Shown piece after piece: positions 60,734 through 64,000 of a stretch of 64,000 bases of DNA (position 1 is the first letter of the stretch; each line of letters begins with the position of its first letter). The notes below the pieces were generated by a model that was not told the DNA's origin, ran no database searches, and saw only the letters and a program-made list of their open reading frames with translations. The position numbers were made by a program, and so were the translations under genes. The DNA comes from Verrucomicrobiota bacterium (lineage in GTDB: Bacteria; Verrucomicrobiota; Verrucomicrobiia; Opitutales; UBA953), in assembly GCA_014193315.1 (NCBI GenBank), contig BJHS01000003.1:62001-126000 (forward strand), in the 5' to 3' direction.

Positions 60734-61810
60734 TCAGCGATCCTCGTCGGCCAGCTTCTCCGCCGGGGGCAGCTCCCCCTTCTTCAAGGCGTCGAGCGTC
60801 TGCTGCAGGATACCCTTCATCTCGGAATCGGTCGCGGCCGCGACGGCCTTCTCCTGCAACTGCACGGCCTCCGCCTTGCGCCCTTGCAGCCAGCGGAGGC
60901 GGGCGAGGGTGTCGAGTTTATCGCCTTCCTTCTCCTTGCTCAGGGCCACGGCGCGCAGGGCGCACTTCTCGGCGAGGGCGAAGTTCGGCTTCTTGAGGAA
61001 AAGCGGGTCGGTGACCAGTTCCCAGGCGAGTTCGTTCTGCGCCTCCGCATCGTCGGCTTCCTCTTCGGCAAGCTTGGCCATCTGCGCGTAGATTTTGGAG
61101 GGGTCGCCCTTGGCCAGCGCGATCTGGGCGCCGACGGAATCGATGAGGTCTTGGCGTTCCTCGGCGGGGAGGACGGCCGCGGCGGCGGGGAGCGCCTTCT
61201 CGGCGGCGGCCCAATCCTTGCGCATCATCGCCTCGGCCAGCGCCTGCAACTTGGCCTCGTTGCGTGCCTGCTCCGGGTCAGCGGGCGCGGCGGCCTTCTC
61301 GGGCTTGGGCGTGTAGGTGCCGGTGATGATGTCTCCCAGCAGTTCCTCGTTCATCTGCATCGGGTGACCCTGCCAGACCAGTTTGCCTTCCTTGACGATG
61401 AAAGCGTGCGGGATCCCGTTCACGCCGGCGGCCTCGAGCCAATCCTTGATGAAGGCCTTGCCGCCGAGGGCGACCCGGTAGGACATCTTGGCGCCCTGTT
61501 CCTTGACGAACGCCTTCACGCGCTCGACGGCGGCGGGATCCTTCTCGGATTCCCAGACGTTGACGCCGGTGATGACCACGCCCTTCTTGCCCATCTTCTT
61601 GTGCAGGTCGTTGAGGTGCGGGATCGCGGCGACGCACGGGCCGCACCAGCTCGCCCAGCATTCGAAGACGTAGATCTCGCCCTTCTTGAATTCTTTCACC
61701 GCTTCGCCTTGGAGCATCGACTCCGGGCGCGCGGCGGGGGCGGGGTCGCCGACTTTCAGGCCGGCGGCGGAAAGGGTGGCCGTGAGCAGCAACAGGAGTA
61801 GGGCGCGCAT
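60734..61810 (-). CDS. Exported TlpA-like thioredoxin with helical repeat tail
   Basis: 358 residues. Signal peptide 1-16. A TlpA/AhpC-type thioredoxin domain covers about 20-165, with the redox motif ECWASWCGPCVAAIPHLNDL and the cis-Pro in VNGIPHAFIV. From about 180 the chain is helical and TPR-like (WAAAEKALPAAAAVLPAEER, DTLARLRWLQGRKAEAVQLQ). It probably reduces disulfides or serves cytochrome or protein maturation in the periplasm. First gene of a pair with the Tat propeller protein. Confidence 0.88.
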   Translation of the reverse strand: MRALLLLLLTATLSAAGLKVGDPAPAARPESMLQGEAVKEFKKGEIYVFECWASWCGPCVAAIPHLNDLHKKMGKKGVVITGVNVWESEKDPAAVERVKAFVKEQGAKMSYRVALGGKAFIKDWLEAAGVNGIPHAFIVKEGKLVWQGHPMQMNEELLGDIITGTYTPKPEKAAAPADPEQARNEAKLQALAEAMMRKDWAAAEKALPAAAAVLPAEERQDLIDSVGAQIALAKGDPSKIYAQMAKLAEEEADDAEAQNELAWELVTDPLFLKKPNFALAEKCALRAVALSKEKEGDKLDTLARLRWLQGRKAEAVQLQEKAVAAATDSEMKGILQQTLDALKKGELPPAEKLADEDR

Positions 61811-61864
61811 GGGGGAGAAATAGGGGGAAGGGCGAGGGGAGGCAAGTGGGGTTGAGGTCTTCGT

Positions 61865-63880
<2,016 letters not shown>

Positions 63881-63932
63881 GGCGGGGCGGTGGGGTCATC
63901 CATTTGAACGAACTTGCCCGCCCTTGGGCAAT

Positions 63933-63955
63933 AAAAACCCCCTCTGGTGGGGTGG
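63933..63955 (-). terminator. Intrinsic terminator for a minus-strand gene entering from the right
   Basis: On the minus strand, ACCCC and GGGGGT pair around ACCAGA and are followed by TTTTTAT. A short open frame ending in TGA (63978-63980, minus) runs off the right edge, encoding ...ELPARI, and would be the gene it serves; too little is visible to call that gene. Confidence 0.6.
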
Positions 63956-64000
63956 ATTTGCCGCGGCCCCGGCAGGGTCAGATGCGGGCCGGCAGTTCGG

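Overview
The window is a high-GC, gene-dense bacterial chromosome segment carrying about 64 protein genes and no rRNA, tRNA or CRISPR array that I can see. Many genes overlap by a few bases in short operons. The gene mix suggests Verrucomicrobiota, probably the Opitutales/Opitutaceae side: an archaeal-type prolyl-tRNA synthetase, secreted YHYH, SGNH, Gfo/Idh and propeller proteins, Hsp70-like and GIDE-LemA proteins, and RNase HII beside RNase HIII. That placement is an inference from content, not from a marker phylogeny.

Layout. 1-4090: end of a TolC-like gene, then a MacAB-type efflux operon and a secreted esterase. 4160-7982: a cyclophilin, then a divergent thiamine cluster thiS-tenI-thiE-thiG ending in a TlyA-type rRNA methylase. 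8168-12159: rpsR, tsaC/sua5, prmC, proS. 12310-13211: a broken secreted/autotransporter locus. 13208-18617: xseA, a beta-hydroxyacid dehydrogenase, pyk, trmB and an unknown gene. 18782-20744: a desaturase, a low-molecular-weight phosphatase and a small lipoprotein.

20755-31901 is a membrane-lipid modification region. It holds an aldose-epimerase-like protein, two CFA-synthase-type methyltransferases, a DUF1295 reductase-like protein, DUF2062, a DUF1475-like protein, DUF1365, an FAD oxidoreductase and a second desaturase. Two tandem GIDE-LemA fusion genes are embedded in it on the opposite strand. A divergent ECF sigma factor, a single-pass membrane partner and a PDZ protein follow (32029-34090). 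34148-39918: a YHYH protein, DUF420, a DivIC-like protein, argH, a LysE-type exporter, a Gfo/Idh protein and a small unknown. 39921-47659: metH, rsmG, a membrane protein with an ACP-like stretch, a short Hsp70, an SGNH hydrolase and a Dabb protein. 47715-54606: a HExxH lipoprotein, then a full biotin operon bioA-B-D-F-(hydrolase)-C behind a BirA-like operator. 55135-63880: rnhB, rnhC, mutY, PPK2, a Tat-exported propeller, a TlpA-like protein and acs.

The most unusual content is in the spacers. Nine or more intergenic stretches contain degenerate arrays of 6-, 7- or 8-base words. They are mostly purine-rich on the left and pyrimidine-rich on the right, with an AT-rich core between. Mixed with them are palindromes of constant geometry: head GGTAG, then a stem of about 9 bp with a loop of about 3 nt. 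These fit the known REP layout with a GTAG head, but no REP-associated transposase gene lies in the window.
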